Source: Pauljensenia sp902373545 (lineage in GTDB: Bacteria > Actinomycetota > Actinomycetes > Actinomycetales > Actinomycetaceae). Taken from it: a stretch of DNA of 29,619 nt. A program made the position numbers and the translations under genes. The notes below the pieces were generated by a model, which searched no databases, was not told the origin of the DNA, and saw nothing but the letters and a program-made list of their open reading frames with translations. Below, piece after piece: positions 1 through 7,041 of this stretch (the first letter of the stretch is position 1; each line of letters starts with the position of its first letter). The stretch lies in NCBI RefSeq assembly GCF_041432775.1, contig NZ_JAPWAG010000028.1:1-29619 (forward strand), read 5' to 3'.

Positions 1-7
1 GGCATTC

Positions 8-84
8 CGCGAAAAAGTTCGCCCAACGCGCCTGAAAACAGCGTTTTTCTGCCGTTTTGGGCATGCGGGGCGAACTTTTTCGCG
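8..84. repeat. Inverted repeat, 17-bp perfect arms
   Basis: The arms 8-24 (CGCGAAAAAGTTCGCCC) and 68-84 are perfect reverse complements separated by 43 bases. The loop contains a smaller AAAAC...GTTTT fold. The arms are A/T-rich compared with the surrounding genome. It could be a terminator of a gene lying outside the window, or a small inverted-repeat element like the one at 464-566, which it resembles in layout but not in sequence. Confidence 0.6.
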
Positions 85-150
85 CCCGGCACGGCAACTA
101 CGCGAAATCAAAACGTTCAAGGCCATGACGACGCACTCACATTGTCCACG

Positions 151-313
151 TGAAACCGCCGACACCAATGCTCGCCTCCCCGAGCTGACCAATGAAACCG
201 CCATCACCATTGTGAGCCCTCAACACCCGAAAAACCGACATTTTCCCCGCGCAAAGGTGTCACCGGTTTCAAGCCAGCACTCACTCGGGCCCGCAAAGGT
301 GTCACCGGTTTCA
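151..313. repeat. Four copies of a 16-bp motif, two per strand, 42 bp apart
   Basis: The motif TGAAACCGSYSACACC occurs at 151-166 and 193-208 on the plus strand (TGAAACCGCCGACACC; TGAAACCGCCATCACC). It occurs reversed at 256-271 and 298-313 (GGTGTCACCGGTTTCA, identical in both). Each pair is exactly 42 bp apart, about four helical turns. The two reversed copies sit in a perfect 22-bp direct repeat (250-271 and 292-313). The arrangement looks like a protein-binding array, but no regulator or replication gene lies beside it. Confidence 0.65.
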
Positions 314-325
314 TCGCGACGAAGC

Positions 326-414
326 AGTGCACTAGATACAGCACCAATGCACCAGATAGCACAGCATTGCACTGGCAACTAAGCAGTGCAATGCCTACCC
401 AAGTAGTGCAATGC
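326..414. repeat. Five TGCA-centred motifs at 19-20 bp spacing
   Basis: AGTGCAC (326), AATGCAC (346), ATTGCAC (366), AGTGCAAT (385) and AGTGCAAT (405) follow one another at steps of 20, 20, 19 and 20 bases. The sequence GCATTGCACT at 364-373 is the perfect reverse complement of AGTGCAATGC at 385-394, which recurs at 405-414. The spacing is close to two helical turns, as in the other arrays of this window. Confidence 0.6.
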
Positions 415-463
415 CCCTGAGCAACAAGCTCGACCACAGAAGAGAGACTCCACACCGCAATTT

Positions 464-566
464 CGCACGTAATTCGATTGAGCAAAGTTTCAACAAAGTC
501 AGAAAACGTTGCAATTCCAACGATCTGAATTCAATGTTTGAAATAGTCGCAGGGGAATTACGTGCG
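464..566. repeat. 103-bp inverted-repeat element, copy A
   Basis: It starts with CGCACGTAATT and ends with its perfect reverse complement AATTACGTGCG; here the pairing extends to 18 bp (458-475 with 555-572). An inner near-palindrome, CGTTGCAATTCCAACG, lies at 507-522. A second copy of exactly the same length is at 25135-25237. The last 60 positions of the two copies match at 52, while the left third matches only at the tip. No coding frame is shared. It is A/T-rich for this genome. It may be a MITE-like element or a structured RNA. Confidence 0.75.
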
Positions 567-642
567 AAATTGGGTCCGGTCTCAGCAATGCGGCAAGTGA
601 GGTCTGGACGCGACACCTGTGCGGTGGCTGCGGGGCCTGGCA

Positions 643-965
643 GGGCTATTCACAGCGACCTAGCCCCACTGGTGTGAAGGGCGCCGGAGAGCCCGGAGGG
701 CCAGGCCGGGGGCTGGTGGACAGCGGCAGAGCCTGGCCGGGCTTCGGACGACGCGCCCAGCCATCGATCAGCCACCATGCACCACTGTTGTGGAGGGCGC
801 CGGAGGGACCTGCCGCAGTGCCGGTGGGCGGCGGCGGGGCCTGGCCGAGCACACCAGAACCACAAGCACCACCGGTGTGGAGGGCGCCGGAGGGACCTGC
901 CGCGGTGCCGGTGGGCGGTGGCGGGGCCTGGCCGGGCTATTCACGGCGACCTAGCCCCACTGGTG
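643..965. repeat. GC-rich direct repeats (58 bp x2, 32 bp x2)
   Basis: A 58-bp unit at 790-847 recurs at 877-934 with two differences, a step of 87 bases. A 32-bp unit at 643-674 recurs at 934-965 with one difference. All units contain or abut GGAGGGCGCCGGAGGG-like runs. The 87-base step is divisible by three, so remains of a repetitive protein cannot be excluded, but no frame has a convincing start, ribosome binding site or ending. Confidence 0.6.
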
Positions 966-1120
966 GGGAGGGCGCCGGAGGGACCGGAGGGCACGGGCGG
1001 GCTTCGAGGCGCGGCGCCGAACGAAGTGAGGCCGCCTAGCCTCGCGGGCGGCCGGGCCATCCGGCGCCCGGAACACCCGTGGGGCCACAAGCAACCAAGC
1101 AGACAACCCACGCAACGCAA

Positions 1121-1152
1121 ACGCGCGGCAGCCCGAGAGGGCCGCCGCGCGT
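1121..1152 (-). terminator. Terminator after asd
   Basis: ACGCGCGGC (1121-1129) pairs perfectly with GCCGCGCGT (1144-1152). An inner GCCC-GAGA-GGGC hairpin stacks below one mismatch. Read on the minus strand it is followed by TTTGCGTTGCG. It lies 20 bases past the asd stop. Confidence 0.7.
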
Positions 1153-1172
1153 TCACGCAGTCAGTGGAACAC

Positions 1173-2219
1173 TCAGCGCAGGCGAGAAGCCACCACCTCG
1201 GCGACCTGGACTGCGTTCAGGGCAGCGCCCTTGCGCAGGTTGTCGCCGGAGACGACCAGGACAAGGCCACGGTTGCCCTCGACGGCCTGGTCGTGACGGA
1301 TACGGCCGACGAGGACCTCGTCGCGGCCGGCGGCCTCGAGCGGGGTCGGGACGTCGACGACGCGCACGCCGGGGGCATCGGCCAGCAGCGCACGCGCCTG
1401 GTCGGGCGTGATGTCGCCGGCGAACTCGGCGTGGATGGTGAGGGTATGGCCTGTGTAGACGGGGACGCGCACGCAGGTGCCGGACACGGCGAGGTCCGGG
1501 GTGTGCAGGATGCGGCGCGACTCGTTGCGGAGCTTCTGCTCCTCGTCGGTTTCCTCGCTTCCGTCGTCGACGATGGAGCCGGCGAGCGGCACGACGTCGA
1601 AGGCGATGGGCGCGACGTACACGCCGGGCTCGGGCAGGGTGACGGCGCGGCCGTCGAGGGCCAGGCCCGCGAGGTCCTGCTTGACGCCGACCTCGATCTG
1701 GCTGGTCAGCTCGGCGACGCCGGCACGGCCGGAGCCGGAGACGGCCTGGTAGGAGGACACGAAGAGGCGCTTGATGCCGCCGGCGGCCTCAACGAGGGGC
1801 TTGAGGACGGGCATCGCGGCCATGGTGGTGCAGTTGGGGTTCGCGATGATGCCCTTGGGGCGGTTGTCGACGTCGTCGGGGTTGACCTCGGAGACGACGA
1901 GCGGGACCTCGGGGTCCTTGCGCCACGCGGAGGAGTTGTCGACGACGACCGCGCCGGCGGCCGCGAACTTGGGGGCGTACTCGCGCGAGGCGGTGGCGCC
2001 CGCGGAGAACACGGCAATGTCGATGCCGGAGTAGTCGGCCGTCGCCACATCCTCGACGACGATGTCCTGTCCCTTCCAGGGCAGGGTCGTGCCCGCAGAG
2101 CGCGCGGACGAGAAGAATCGAATCGTCTCGACCGGGAAGTGCCGCTCCTCCAGCAGGGTGCGCATGACTCGGCCGACCTGGCCGGTGGCGCCGACGACGG
2201 CGACATTGAATCCACTCAT
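1173..2219 (-). CDS. asd: Aspartate-semialdehyde dehydrogenase
   Basis: This enzyme reduces aspartyl phosphate with NADPH to aspartate-semialdehyde, the branch point to lysine/diaminopimelate, threonine and methionine. The 348-residue protein opens with the nucleotide-binding loop GATGQVG (residues 10-16). It has the catalytic cysteine in NPNCTTM (Cys130), the SGSGRAG segment (161-167) and the catalytic histidine in VYTGHTL (His258). The ATG at 2219 was chosen because AAGGAGA sits five bases upstream (2225-2231); an in-frame extension to 2300 would add 27 unrelated residues. It lies 153 bases downstream of lysC on the same strand, the usual lysC-asd order, with a long inverted repeat in the gap. 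A terminator follows. The length is normal for the bacterial family and nothing is missing. Confidence 0.96.
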   Translation of the reverse strand: MSGFNVAVVGATGQVGRVMRTLLEERHFPVETIRFFSSARSAGTTLPWKGQDIVVEDVATADYSGIDIAVFSAGATASREYAPKFAAAGAVVVDNSSAWRKDPEVPLVVSEVNPDDVDNRPKGIIANPNCTTMAAMPVLKPLVEAAGGIKRLFVSSYQAVSGSGRAGVAELTSQIEVGVKQDLAGLALDGRAVTLPEPGVYVAPIAFDVVPLAGSIVDDGSEETDEEQKLRNESRRILHTPDLAVSGTCVRVPVYTGHTLTIHAEFAGDITPDQARALLADAPGVRVVDVPTPLEAAGRDEVLVGRIRHDQAVEGNRGLVLVVSGDNLRKGAALNAVQVAEVVASRLR

Positions 2220-2284
2220 GGTGTTCTCCTTGTGTTGGTGCGCGCGCCCATACGACGGGGCGAACGCTGGGTGAAATCTATGGG

Positions 2285-2363
2285 GACGAGGCCGGGGCAC
2301 ACTCTCGGAAGCCCCGGGAGCACCGGACCCGCACTGACAAACGGAGCCGACCCGGGCCTCGTC
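2285..2363. repeat. Inverted repeat between lysC and asd
   Basis: GACGAGGCC (2285-2293) pairs perfectly with GGCCTCGTC (2355-2363), with further G/C-rich pairing possible inside the 61-base loop. The left arm is part of the 14-mer GACGAGGCCGGGGC that recurs through the window. The structure begins 9 bases after the lysC stop, so it could partly terminate or process the lysC-asd transcript. Confidence 0.5.
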
Positions 2364-2372
2364 GATGAACGA

Positions 2373-2894
2373 TCAGCGGCCGGTGCCGCCGTAGACGACG
2401 GCCTCGGTTTCGGAGGCGTCGAGGCCGAAGGCGGTATGGACGGCCTTCACGGCGCGGTCGAGGTCCTCGAGGCGGGTGACGACGGAGATGCGGATCTCGG
2501 AGGTGGAGATCAGGTCGATGTTGATGCCCGCGTCGGACAGGGCGGAGAAGAGGCGCGCGGAGACGCCGGGGTTGGTGCGCATGCCGACGCCGACGAGGCT
2601 GAGCTTGCCGATGTTGGGGTTGTAGCGCAGCTCGTTGAAGCCGATCTCGTCGCGGTGGGCTTCGAGGGCATCGAGGGCCTTCTGCGCGTCGCCTTCGGGC
2701 AGGGTGAAGGTGATGTTGGCCTTGGTGGGGTCGGAGATCGGCAGGTTCTGGACGATCATGTCGATGTTGGCGCCGACCTCGGCGACGACGGCGAAGACGC
2801 GGGCGGCGACGCCGGGGCTGTTCGGGACGTCGGTGACGGTGATCTTGTCCTGCGAGCGGTCGTGAGCGATGCCGGAGATGACGGGCTTTTCCAT
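2373..2894 (-). CDS. lysC: Aspartate kinase, beta subunit (internal start within lysC)
   Basis: An ATG at 2894 (Met266 of the alpha chain), in frame with lysC, is preceded by AGAGGA at 2902-2907 with a seven-base spacer, a good ribosome binding site. The product is 173 residues: MEKPVISGIAHDRS followed by both ACT domains. In Corynebacterium glutamicum the alpha2beta2 aspartokinase arises in just this way, with a beta chain starting at the equivalent place and binding lysine and threonine at the subunit interface. The visible internal ribosome binding site is direct evidence; production of the chain in this organism is inferred. Confidence 0.6.
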   Translation of the reverse strand: MEKPVISGIAHDRSQDKITVTDVPNSPGVAARVFAVVAEVGANIDMIVQNLPISDPTKANITFTLPEGDAQKALDALEAHRDEIGFNELRYNPNIGKLSLVGVGMRTNPGVSARLFSALSDAGINIDLISTSEIRISVVTRLEDLDRAVKAVHTAFGLDASETEAVVYGGTGR

Positions 2895-3689
2895 GGCGTT
2901 TTCCTCTGGGGACTTCAGGGCGGCGTCGGGCACGAGGCCCTTGAGTTCGGGGTTTGCGGGGGCGTCGGAGATCCAGGTGCCGTTCTTTTCGGAGAACGAG
3001 GAGCGCACGTGCAGGGGAACCCCGTAGCGGCGGGCGAATTCGACGGCGCGCAGGTGCAGGATTTTGGCGCCGTGCGCGGCCATTTCCAGGGTTTCTTCCT
3101 GGGTGAGGGTGCGCAGGCGGTGGGCCTTGGGGACGATGCGCGGGTCGGCGGAGAAGAGGCCGTCGACGTCCGTGTAGATTTCGCACACGTCGGCGTGGAG
3201 GGCTGCGGCGAGGGCGACGGCGGTCGTGTCGGAGCCTCCGCGGCCGAGCGTGGTCACGTCGTCGTCCTTGGAGATGCCCTGGAAGCCGGCGACGATGGCG
3301 ACCTGGCCGTCCTTGACGGCGCGGGCGACACGCTCGGGGACCATGCCGATGATCTGGGCGGCGCCGAAGTGGCTGTCGGTCTTGATGCCCGCCTGGGCGC
3401 CCGTGTAGGCGCGGGCTTCGACGCCGAGTTCGTTGACGGCCATCGCCAGCAGGGCCATGGAGATGCGTTCGCCGGCGGACAGGAGGATGTCCATCTCGCG
3501 CTCGGGCGGGTTGTCCGTGAGTGCTGCGGCCGAGTCGAGGAGGTCGTCGGTCGTGTCGCCCATGGCCGATACGACGACAATGACGCGGTGTCCCGCGTTG
3601 TGCGTGTCCACGATGCGCTGGGCGACGCGCTTCATGGCCTCGGTGTCGGCGACGGAAGAACCGCCGTACTTTTGCACGATCAGTGCCAC
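2373..3689 (-). CDS. lysC: Aspartate kinase, alpha subunit
   Basis: This enzyme phosphorylates L-aspartate, the first and feedback-controlled step of the aspartate-family pathway. The 438-residue protein starts VALIVQKYGGSSV with the kinase signature KYGGSS near residue 7. The amino-acid kinase domain covers about residues 2-250. Two ACT regulatory domains follow, near 283-345 (VTDVPNSPGVAARVF) and 362-425 (VGVGMRTNPGVSARLF). The start is GTG at 3689: it places the family motif at the N-terminus and has GAGGG a few bases upstream. A longer frame to 3743 adds residues unlike the family. The gene is followed by asd. As in other actinobacteria, an internal start inside the gene probably gives a separate beta subunit (next entry). 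Confidence 0.95.
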   Translation of the reverse strand: MALIVQKYGGSSVADTEAMKRVAQRIVDTHNAGHRVIVVVSAMGDTTDDLLDSAAALTDNPPEREMDILLSAGERISMALLAMAVNELGVEARAYTGAQAGIKTDSHFGAAQIIGMVPERVARAVKDGQVAIVAGFQGISKDDDVTTLGRGGSDTTAVALAAALHADVCEIYTDVDGLFSADPRIVPKAHRLRTLTQEETLEMAAHGAKILHLRAVEFARRYGVPLHVRSSFSEKNGTWISDAPANPELKGLVPDAALKSPEENAMEKPVISGIAHDRSQDKITVTDVPNSPGVAARVFAVVAEVGANIDMIVQNLPISDPTKANITFTLPEGDAQKALDALEAHRDEIGFNELRYNPNIGKLSLVGVGMRTNPGVSARLFSALSDAGINIDLISTSEIRISVVTRLEDLDRAVKAVHTAFGLDASETEAVVYGGTGR

Positions 3690-3960
3690 TGGACCCTCAT
3701 TTCTATCGGTATATGCAGGTCTGCACGTATTCGGGCGGCACACGCCGCCGTTTCAATCCTACGGCGCTCGTGCGATCCCGCTGGGAACTTCCGGTATATG
3801 AACGGATAAACGGGGGTGACATTGAACGCGCGACTGCGAGCGGGCACACACAACGGACGAGGTCGGGGCCAGTCAGGCGGCTCGATTCCGTCTCGCGACT
3901 CTTCAGAAAGCGGCACGAGGCCGGGGTACGCCAGGCGGTACACACCCACTCGCGCTCGCT
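3690..3960. promoter_or_regulatory. Intergenic region upstream of lysC
   Basis: This 271-base gap lies between the lysC start and the sensor kinase stop, both minus strand. A possible minus-strand -35 box, TTGAAA (3751-3756 reversed), lies about 60 bases before lysC, but no good -10 follows at 17-18 bases. GGCGGC-ACAC-GCCGCC (3734-3749) forms a small hairpin in the presumed leader. Two variants of the recurring 14-mer lie at 3856-3869 and 3914-3927. No clear terminator for the kinase gene was found. Confidence 0.4.
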
Positions 3961-5562
3961 TTACGCCGCGGGCAGTGTCACGTCGATGACAGTTCCCTTT
4001 TCGCTGTCGGCCAGGCGCACCGCCCCGCCCATCGCGCGGGCGAGCGACTCGACGATCGACATGCCCAGACCCGACGAGCCGTGCCCGTCGCGGGTACGCG
4101 AGGAGTCGCCGCGCACGAAACGGTCAAACACCCGGTCGCGGATCTCGGCGGGGATGCCCGGCCCGTCGTCCGCGACGCGGATCGTCACCATCGACGAGGC
4201 CGGGGCGCCCTCCACTTTCCCCTGCCCTTTCGCGCAGCCGCGGGCGCGCACGCAAGCGGCCACGGCCTCGTCGTCGCTCCGGGTCAGCGAGACGACGACG
4301 CGGGTTCCCGCGGGCGTGTGTACGCGGGCGTTGGCGAGGAGGTTCGTGAGGATCTGGCGCAGCGCGGCCTCGTCGCCGAGAACGGGAATGTCCGCGGCGT
4401 CGCCGAGCTCCCACGCGTGGTCGGGGGCGACCACGTGCGCGTCGGACAGGGCGTCCAGTATCAGCGGGATAACGTCGATTGTGTCCCGTTTGAGCGTTCT
4501 GTTTCCGTCCAGGCGCGCCAGGGTCAGCATCTCCTCCACGAGGGACGCCATGCGCGCCCCCTCCGAGGAGATGCGCTCGAGGGCCTGGGTGCGGGAGGCC
4601 TCGTCAATGTCGCGGCGCGCGAGCTGCGCGTAGCCCTGCACGGAGGCGAGCGGCGTGCGCAGTTCATGGGAGGCGTCGGCGACGAATTGACGCAGCTTTG
4701 CTTCGCTGCGGGCGCGGCGCTCCATGCCGTCTTCGACCGCGTCGATCATCGAGTTGAGGGCACCCGCGACGTCGGCGACCTCCACGGGGCCCGAGGTCGC
4801 CTCCTCGCCGACGCGTGCCAGTTCCTCGGCATCGTCGGCCAGATCGCGGCTCGCAATGTCAGCGGCTGCTGCACGCACAACGCCGAGGGGACGCAGCTCG
4901 CGTCGCACCCACGCCCGACCGGCGAACCCGGCGGCAATCGCGACGACGAGGGACAGGCCGACCTCGACCGCGACAAGCATCAGGACCACGTCATCGACTC
5001 TGTCCATCTGCACGCCGACGAGAACGGTCTTGTCATCGACGACCTGGGAAGTCACTCGGAACGTACCCAACTCTTTAAGGTGCACAGTGTGTGGGGCGCC
5101 ATCGGTGGGCACATGCGCCAGGATCTCCAACGCGGGCTCATTCAGGTAGGTCACCGAGAAGTTGGAGACAACCGCACCGGCCGCCTGCCCATCCTCACTC
5201 ACGTACTGAAGGGTGCCTTCGGCGACGCCGGAACCGCCAAACCCCGGCCCCTTGGGCCCGCCGGGGACGACCGGCCCGCCGGGGCGCGGCGCCCCAGAGG
5301 GCTGTGCGGGCGGGCGGGCGGCGGCGTCGTCATCGTCGTCGCTCTCCCCGTACTCCTCGTCCTCGCCATCCTCCGGCGCGTCATCGACATCGAGGTGCTT
5401 GCTTGCCTGATCGGCGAGGCGGTGCAGCTCGGAGTCCACGTTGGCCAGCATCCACGAACGCATGACCAGCGTGGAGGCCGCCACCATGATGACGAGGGCC
5501 AGGGCGACGCACGCGGCGAGCGCACGCGACAAGCGCCCGGCCAGGGAGGGCCGACGCTTCAC
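3961..5562 (-). CDS. Two-component sensor histidine kinase
   Basis: This membrane sensor kinase is the partner of the response regulator encoded just before it. The 533-residue protein has a first membrane span at about 14-34, an extracytoplasmic part to about 190, a second span at about 192-213, a HAMP linker, a HisKA domain with the phosphorylated His299 in DASHELRTPL, and an ATPase domain with N box LTNLLANARVHTP, DDGPGIP and GLGMSIV. The outside part contains a highly acidic stretch (15 of residues 58-79 are Asp or Glu) followed by a Pro/Gly-rich segment, suggesting cation or cationic-peptide sensing; that is inference. About 25 extra residues with two cysteines separate the N box strand from the DDGPG motif. 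The GTG at 5562 overlaps the regulator stop by four bases (GTGA), implying coupled translation. The stimulus and target genes are unknown. Confidence 0.93.
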   Translation of the reverse strand: MKRRPSLAGRLSRALAACVALALVIMVAASTLVMRSWMLANVDSELHRLADQASKHLDVDDAPEDGEDEEYGESDDDDDAAARPPAQPSGAPRPGGPVVPGGPKGPGFGGSGVAEGTLQYVSEDGQAAGAVVSNFSVTYLNEPALEILAHVPTDGAPHTVHLKELGTFRVTSQVVDDKTVLVGVQMDRVDDVVLMLVAVEVGLSLVVAIAAGFAGRAWVRRELRPLGVVRAAAADIASRDLADDAEELARVGEEATSGPVEVADVAGALNSMIDAVEDGMERRARSEAKLRQFVADASHELRTPLASVQGYAQLARRDIDEASRTQALERISSEGARMASLVEEMLTLARLDGNRTLKRDTIDVIPLILDALSDAHVVAPDHAWELGDAADIPVLGDEAALRQILTNLLANARVHTPAGTRVVVSLTRSDDEAVAACVRARGCAKGQGKVEGAPASSMVTIRVADDGPGIPAEIRDRVFDRFVRGDSSRTRDGHGSSGLGMSIVESLARAMGGAVRLADSEKGTVIDVTLPAA

Positions 5563-6266
5563 TGGGGCTCCCGCATGATGTAGCCGGCCCCGCGCACCGT
5601 GCGGATGAGGGCCGGGCGATCCGCGTCGATCTTCTTGCGCAGGTAGGAGATGTAGAGTTCCACGACGTTGACCTGGCCGCCGAAGTCGTAGCTCCACACG
5701 GCGTCCAGAATCTTCTGCTTCGACAGCACAATTCCAACGTTTTCCATGAGATACCGGAGCAACTCGAACTCAGTGTTCGTTAACGTGATGTCTTCCCCGC
5801 CACGGCGCACATCGTGCGACTCCAGATCGAGGGTCAGGTCGGCGACTGTGAGGACGGGCGACACACTCTGCTGGGTCCGCCCCGCGCGGCGCAGCAGCGC
5901 CTCGACGCGGGCCGCCACCTCGTCCAGATCGAAGGGCTTGGTCACGTAGTCGTCCGCTCCCGCGCGCAGGCCCTGCACGCGATCGGCGACCGCGTCGCGG
6001 GCGGTGAGGAAGAGGACGGGCAGCTCGGGGTCGCGGGCGCGCAGGCGCTCCAGCGTCTCGAGGCCGTCCATGCGCGGCATCTGCACGTCGAGGATCACGA
6101 CGTCGGGGTGGAAGCTCGCGGCCTTCGCCAGCGCGTCGAGCCCGTCCTTCGCGGTGTCCGTCTCCCAGCCTTCGTGCCGGAGCGCCTGCGCGAGCAGGTC
6201 CGCCAGCATGGCCTCGTCGTCGACCACAAGCACACGAGGTGTGCCGCCGCTCGTGTAGGTCGCCAT
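5559..6266 (-). CDS. OmpR/PhoP-type response regulator
   Basis: This DNA-binding response regulator of 235 residues pairs with the downstream kinase. The receiver domain (about 10-125) has the acidic pair Asp16/Asp17, the phosphoacceptor Asp60 in VVILDVQMPRMDG, Thr88 and Lys110 in TKPFD. The winged-helix effector domain (about 140-233) carries the usual NTEFELLRYL, VWSYDF and VRGAGYIM segments. Two consecutive ATGs exist. The second (6266) is preferred because GAGGAGG at 6272-6278 leaves five bases before it but only two before the first (6269). A likely promoter lies just upstream. The 3' end overlaps the kinase start. Confidence 0.94.
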   Translation of the reverse strand: MATYTSGGTPRVLVVDDEAMLADLLAQALRHEGWETDTAKDGLDALAKAASFHPDVVILDVQMPRMDGLETLERLRARDPELPVLFLTARDAVADRVQGLRAGADDYVTKPFDLDEVAARVEALLRRAGRTQQSVSPVLTVADLTLDLESHDVRRGGEDITLTNTEFELLRYLMENVGIVLSKQKILDAVWSYDFGGQVNVVELYISYLRKKIDADRPALIRTVRGAGYIMREPQ

Positions 6267-6301
6267 CATTGCCTCCTCATGTCTGGGGCGTTACCCCTCC
6301 G

Positions 6302-6330
6302 ATTGTGTCACACGTACATCAGTCGGTGAA
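6302..6330 (-). promoter_or_regulatory. Putative promoter of the two-component operon
   Basis: On the minus strand TTCACC (6325-6330) and CACAAT (6302-6307) are separated by 17 bases, about 36 bases upstream of the regulator start. Just above the -35 lies a perfect 14-bp palindrome, GCGTGTCGACACGC (6332-6345), a candidate operator. A GGGG...CCCC hairpin (6285-6297) lies in the leader. Confidence 0.4.
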
Positions 6331-6446
6331 GGCGTGTCGACACGCTTGGCGGCACACATCGCACGTCAGGCCCGCTCGGGGGCCGCCCAGCCGGGTGCTA
6401 TGCGCACCGACACGCGCGAGGCAGCCACGGCCTCGTCGATAAAGGC

Positions 6447-7040
6447 TCAGAGGCGGCGGCGCCCCTCGAGCGCGCGGCCCAGCGTCACCGAGTCCGCGTA
6501 CTCCAGGTCCCCGCCCATGGGCAGGCCCATCGCCAGGCGCGAGGTTTCCACCCCCATCGTGGAGAGCATGCGCGCCAGGTAGGCGGCCGTGGCCTCGCCC
6601 TCGACGTTGGGGTTAGTCGCCAGGATGACCTCGGTGACGGTGCCGTCCGCGAGGCGGCTCATGAGCGAGGCGATGTTCAGCTGGTCGGGCCCCACGCCGT
6701 GGATCGGGTCGATGACGCCGCCGAGGACGTGGTAGCGGCCCCGGAAGACGCGCGCGCCCTCGATGGCCTGAATGTCCTTCGGTTCCTGGACCACGCAGAT
6801 CGCGCTGGGGTCGCGGCGCACGTCGCGGCAGATGGAGCACTCGTCCTCTTCGGTGAGGTTGCCGCAGATGTCGCAGTGGCGCACGCGCCCGCGCACGGCG
6901 TTGATCGCGTCGACGAGGCGCGCGACATCCTCGGGCTCCGCGTCCAGGACGTGCATCGCCATGCGCTGCGCGGACTTCGGGCCGATACCCGGCAGCTGTC
7001 CGAACTGGTCGATGAGGTCAGCCAGGGCGCCGTCGTACAT
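6447..7040 (-). CDS. recR: Recombination mediator protein RecR
   Basis: RecR acts with RecF/RecO to load RecA at single-strand gaps. The 197-residue protein has the normal family length. It has an N-terminal helix-hairpin-helix (about 5-30, LPGIGPKSAQRMA), a four-cysteine zinc finger (Cys56, Cys59, Cys68, Cys71) and a TOPRIM domain (about 79-175) with VVQEPKDIQAIE and ATNPNVEGEATA. The ATG at 7040 lies one base after the dnaX stop, with GGAGG (7049-7053) inside the dnaX end, so the two are translated together. The dnaX-recR order is common in bacteria. No strong terminator follows; a weak GGCCC/GGGCC hairpin is at 6369-6384. Confidence 0.97.
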   Translation of the reverse strand: MYDGALADLIDQFGQLPGIGPKSAQRMAMHVLDAEPEDVARLVDAINAVRGRVRHCDICGNLTEEDECSICRDVRRDPSAICVVQEPKDIQAIEGARVFRGRYHVLGGVIDPIHGVGPDQLNIASLMSRLADGTVTEVILATNPNVEGEATAAYLARMLSTMGVETSRLAMGLPMGGDLEYADSVTLGRALEGRRRL

Positions 7041-7041
7041 G

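Larger units (their letters stand above)
1..1120. other. Long gene-free, repeat-rich region
   Basis: No reading frame here has a convincing start, composition or recognisable domain; the open frames overlap one another on both strands. The left 600 bases are clearly less GC-rich than the rest of the window and hold an inverted repeat, two short-motif arrays and a 103-bp element, each listed separately. Bases 600-1070 are very GC-rich and hold longer direct repeats. Nothing here is identifiable as a promoter for a neighbouring gene. The next gene, asd, is read toward this region and ends at 1173. Confidence 0.6.

Noticed and set aside
125..677. Small overlapping open frames at 125-382, 204-485, 395-616 and 411-677
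   Set aside because: They lie across the repeat arrays and the 103-bp element, lack ribosome binding sites and have no recognisable sequence.
2220..2300. N-terminal extension of asd to 2300
   Set aside because: It adds 27 Pro/His/Arg-rich residues before the nucleotide-binding fold and ignores the good ribosome site before 2219.
777..3809. 1010-codon plus-strand open frame from the repeat region through asd and lysC
   Set aside because: It is antisense to two certain genes; its translation is an Asp/Gly/Val-rich shadow without domains.
4081..5583. 500-codon plus-strand frame opposite the sensor kinase
   Set aside because: It is antisense to a kinase with complete motifs, with no ribosome site or domain of its own.
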